NCBI RefSeq assembly: GCF_032842945.2
Contig: NZ_CP146606.1
Location: 1 to 64,000, forward strand
Direction of reading: 5' to 3'
Length of the DNA stretch: 64,000 nt
From: Roseovarius sp. W115
Lineage (GTDB): Bacteria; Pseudomonadota; Alphaproteobacteria; Rhodobacterales; Rhodobacteraceae
A program made the translations under genes and the position numbers. The notes under the pieces are model-generated. The model was not told the DNA's origin and made no database searches. It saw only the letters and a list, made by a program, of their open reading frames with translations. This document shows positions 62,639 to 64,000 of this stretch, one piece after another. Numbering within the stretch: the stretch's first letter is position 1; every line of letters starts with the position of its first letter.

Positions 62639-63991
62639 ATGTCAAAAACTGATCTCACACGTCGTGGGCTTCTGAAGACCGGCGCTGTCGCCGGTGCAGG
62701 CGTTGCTCTGCCGACGATCTTTACGGCTCAATCCGCAGCGGCCTTCACCAACGAACCCACAGGCGGCTCCGTGACACTGGGCTTCAACGTGCCTCAAACC
62801 GGCCCTTATGCTGATGAGGGTGCAGACGAACTGCGCGCTTATGAGCTGGCGGTTGAGCATCTCAATGGCGGCGGCGACGGCGGCATGATGAACACCTTCT
62901 CGTCCAAAGCCCTGCAAGGCAACGGCATCCTGGGCAAGAAAGTGGAATACGTCACAGGCGACACGCAGACCAAAGCGGATGCGGCACGTGCCTCGGCCAA
63001 GTCGATGATTGAAAAAGACGGCGCCATCATGATCACCGGGGGCTCGTCCTCAGGTGTGGCCGTGGCCGTCCAGGCGCTCTGCCAAGAGGCGGGTGTTATC
63101 TTCATGGCTGGCCTCACGCACTCCAACGACACAACGGGTAAAGACCGCAAAGCCAACGGCTTCCGCCACTTCTTTAACTCATACATGTCCGGCGCCGCTC
63201 TGGCGCCCGTGCTTGCAGGCGCTTACGGCACAGACCGTAAAGCTTATCACCTGACAGCTGACTACAACTGGGGCTACACCACAGAAGAAGCGGTGAAGTC
63301 TTCAACCGAGGCCATGGGCTGGGAAACTGTTGCGGCCGTGAAAACACCGCTGACGCAAACAGACTTCTCGTCCTACATCGCGCCTGTTCTTCAGTCCGGT
63401 GCCGACACGCTGGTTCTGAACCACTACGGCGGCAACATGGTGAACTCGCTCACGAACGCGGTTCAGTTCGGACTGCGTGACAAGCAAGTCAACGGCAAAG
63501 ACTTCCAGATCATCGTTCCACTTTACTCTCGTCTGATGGCGAAGGGTGCGGGTGCAAACGTTGCTGGTATCTTTGGCTCGACAAACTGGCACTGGTCGCT
63601 GCAGGACGAAGGCTCCAAGGCATTCGTGAAATCCTTCGGCACCAAGTACGGCTTCCCACCGTCACAGGCCGCGCACACCACATATGTGCAGGCGCTGCTT
63701 TATGCGGATGCCGTGGAACGTGCCGGTTCGTTCAACCCATGTGCGGTTGTCGAAGCGCTCGAAGGCTTCGAATTTGACGGCATGGGCAACGGGCCAACAC
63801 TCTACCGTGCCGACGACCACCAGTGCTTCAAAGACGTGCTGGTTGTGAAGGGCAAGGAAAACCCAGACAGCGAATTCGACCTTCTCGAAATCGTTGAGGT
63901 GACTCCGGTTGAGCAAGTGACCTACGCGCCAGATCACCCACAAATGGGCGGTGCTGAAGCGACATTGGGCTCCTGCAACCCTGGCGCCTAA
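62639..63991 (+). CDS. Tat-exported ABC transporter substrate-binding protein (type I periplasmic fold)
   Basis: A 450-residue binding protein of the Peripla_BP_6 (branched-chain amino acid/urea/amide) family. The twin-arginine signal is TRRGLLKTGAVAGAGVALP with cleavage after AQSAAA. VTLGFNVPQTGPYADEGADE and the ITGGSSSGVAVAVQALCQEA ligand loop are typical. Codon use and RBS (GGAGG) suggest high expression. The true start is ATG 62639; the longer open frame from 62279 is not used. Transporter subunits, if any, lie beyond the window. Confidence 0.93.
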   Translation: MSKTDLTRRGLLKTGAVAGAGVALPTIFTAQSAAAFTNEPTGGSVTLGFNVPQTGPYADEGADELRAYELAVEHLNGGGDGGMMNTFSSKALQGNGILGKKVEYVTGDTQTKADAARASAKSMIEKDGAIMITGGSSSGVAVAVQALCQEAGVIFMAGLTHSNDTTGKDRKANGFRHFFNSYMSGAALAPVLAGAYGTDRKAYHLTADYNWGYTTEEAVKSSTEAMGWETVAAVKTPLTQTDFSSYIAPVLQSGADTLVLNHYGGNMVNSLTNAVQFGLRDKQVNGKDFQIIVPLYSRLMAKGAGANVAGIFGSTNWHWSLQDEGSKAFVKSFGTKYGFPPSQAAHTTYVQALLYADAVERAGSFNPCAVVEALEGFEFDGMGNGPTLYRADDHQCFKDVLVVKGKENPDSEFDLLEIVEVTPVEQVTYAPDHPQMGGAEATLGSCNPGA

Positions 63992-64000
63992 GCGCAACTG

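Noticed and set aside
1..64000. CRISPR array
   Set aside because: No regularly spaced short direct repeats were seen anywhere; repeats present are palindromic singletons or the two 174-bp copies.

Overview
The window looks like about 64 kb of chromosome from a marine alphaproteobacterium of the Rhodobacteraceae (Roseobacter group). The evidence is gene content rather than a database match: a full Rhodobacter-type gene transfer agent (GTA) head-tail cluster next to cysE on one side and mltG-fabF on the other, a pyruvate dehydrogenase operon whose E1 beta carries its own lipoyl domain, acyl-homoserine-lactone quorum sensing, a GapR-family protein, a short-chain acyl-CoA-type (ScfR) regulator, and a VPLPA-CTERM protein. 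Coding DNA is GC-rich, apart from AT-richer patches at 1.3-2.1 kb and 14.1-14.6 kb that look acquired or decaying.

Layout. 0-2.1 kb: an IS3-family element whose left tip is cut by the window edge and whose right end interrupts a small unknown gene. 2.1-7.2 kb: a minus-strand run of squalene/phytoene-synthase-like protein, methyltransferase, citramalate synthase and cysS, with two kinds of intergenic repeat. 7.4-14.6 kb: an exported unknown, a VOC protein divergent from soxR across a near-canonical SoxR site, an aminotransferase, a broken VPLPA-CTERM gene, an MttB-family methyltransferase, and a structured 174-bp repeat. 14.7-23.7 kb: AidB-like acyl-CoA dehydrogenase, an FtsB-like protein, pdhA-pdhB-pdhC, cysK and cysE. 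23.8-38.8 kb: a DksA/TraR-like zinc-finger gene, then the GTA cluster on the minus strand from gp1 (38.8 kb) to gp15 (24.2 kb). 38.9-43.6 kb: mltG, fabF, a HisA-like paralogue, YceI and a membrane protein. 43.9-47.3 kb: rpsF-rpsR-rplI, then an XRE regulator, luxR and luxI. 47.4-56.3 kb: tig, a second copy of the 174-bp repeat, a SCO-type exported-protein operon, tRNA-Thr, a GapR-like protein, a FadB-like fusion and a persulfide-dioxygenase-like hydrolase. 56.3-64 kb: an orphan SPOA (FliM/FliN) protein, a symporter-histidine kinase with its response regulator, a ScfR-type regulator, and a Tat-exported ABC substrate-binding protein.

Working together: the GTA genes encode packaging, capsid, tail and host-contact proteins in assembly order. 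The luxR-luxI module about 7 kb away is notable because quorum sensing controls GTA production in Rhodobacter capsulatus; a link here is only inferred. cysE and cysK form a cysteine-synthesis pair. The symporter-kinase, response regulator, ScfR-like regulator and binding protein form a sensing and uptake neighbourhood for small carbon substrates.

The strongest observations are: (1) a 174-bp dispersed element in two intergenic copies with a compensatory base-pair change in a hairpin; (2) a SoxR operator in a promoter with a 19-bp spacer facing a VOC gene; (3) single-base frameshifts in at least five genes, two of them in six-base G/C runs and three of them inside the GTA cluster, which means either sequencing undercalls or a decaying GTA; (4) a FadB-like enzyme with a degenerate NAD site; (5) a HisA paralogue with a changed catalytic residue. 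No CRISPR array and no clearly new defence system was seen.
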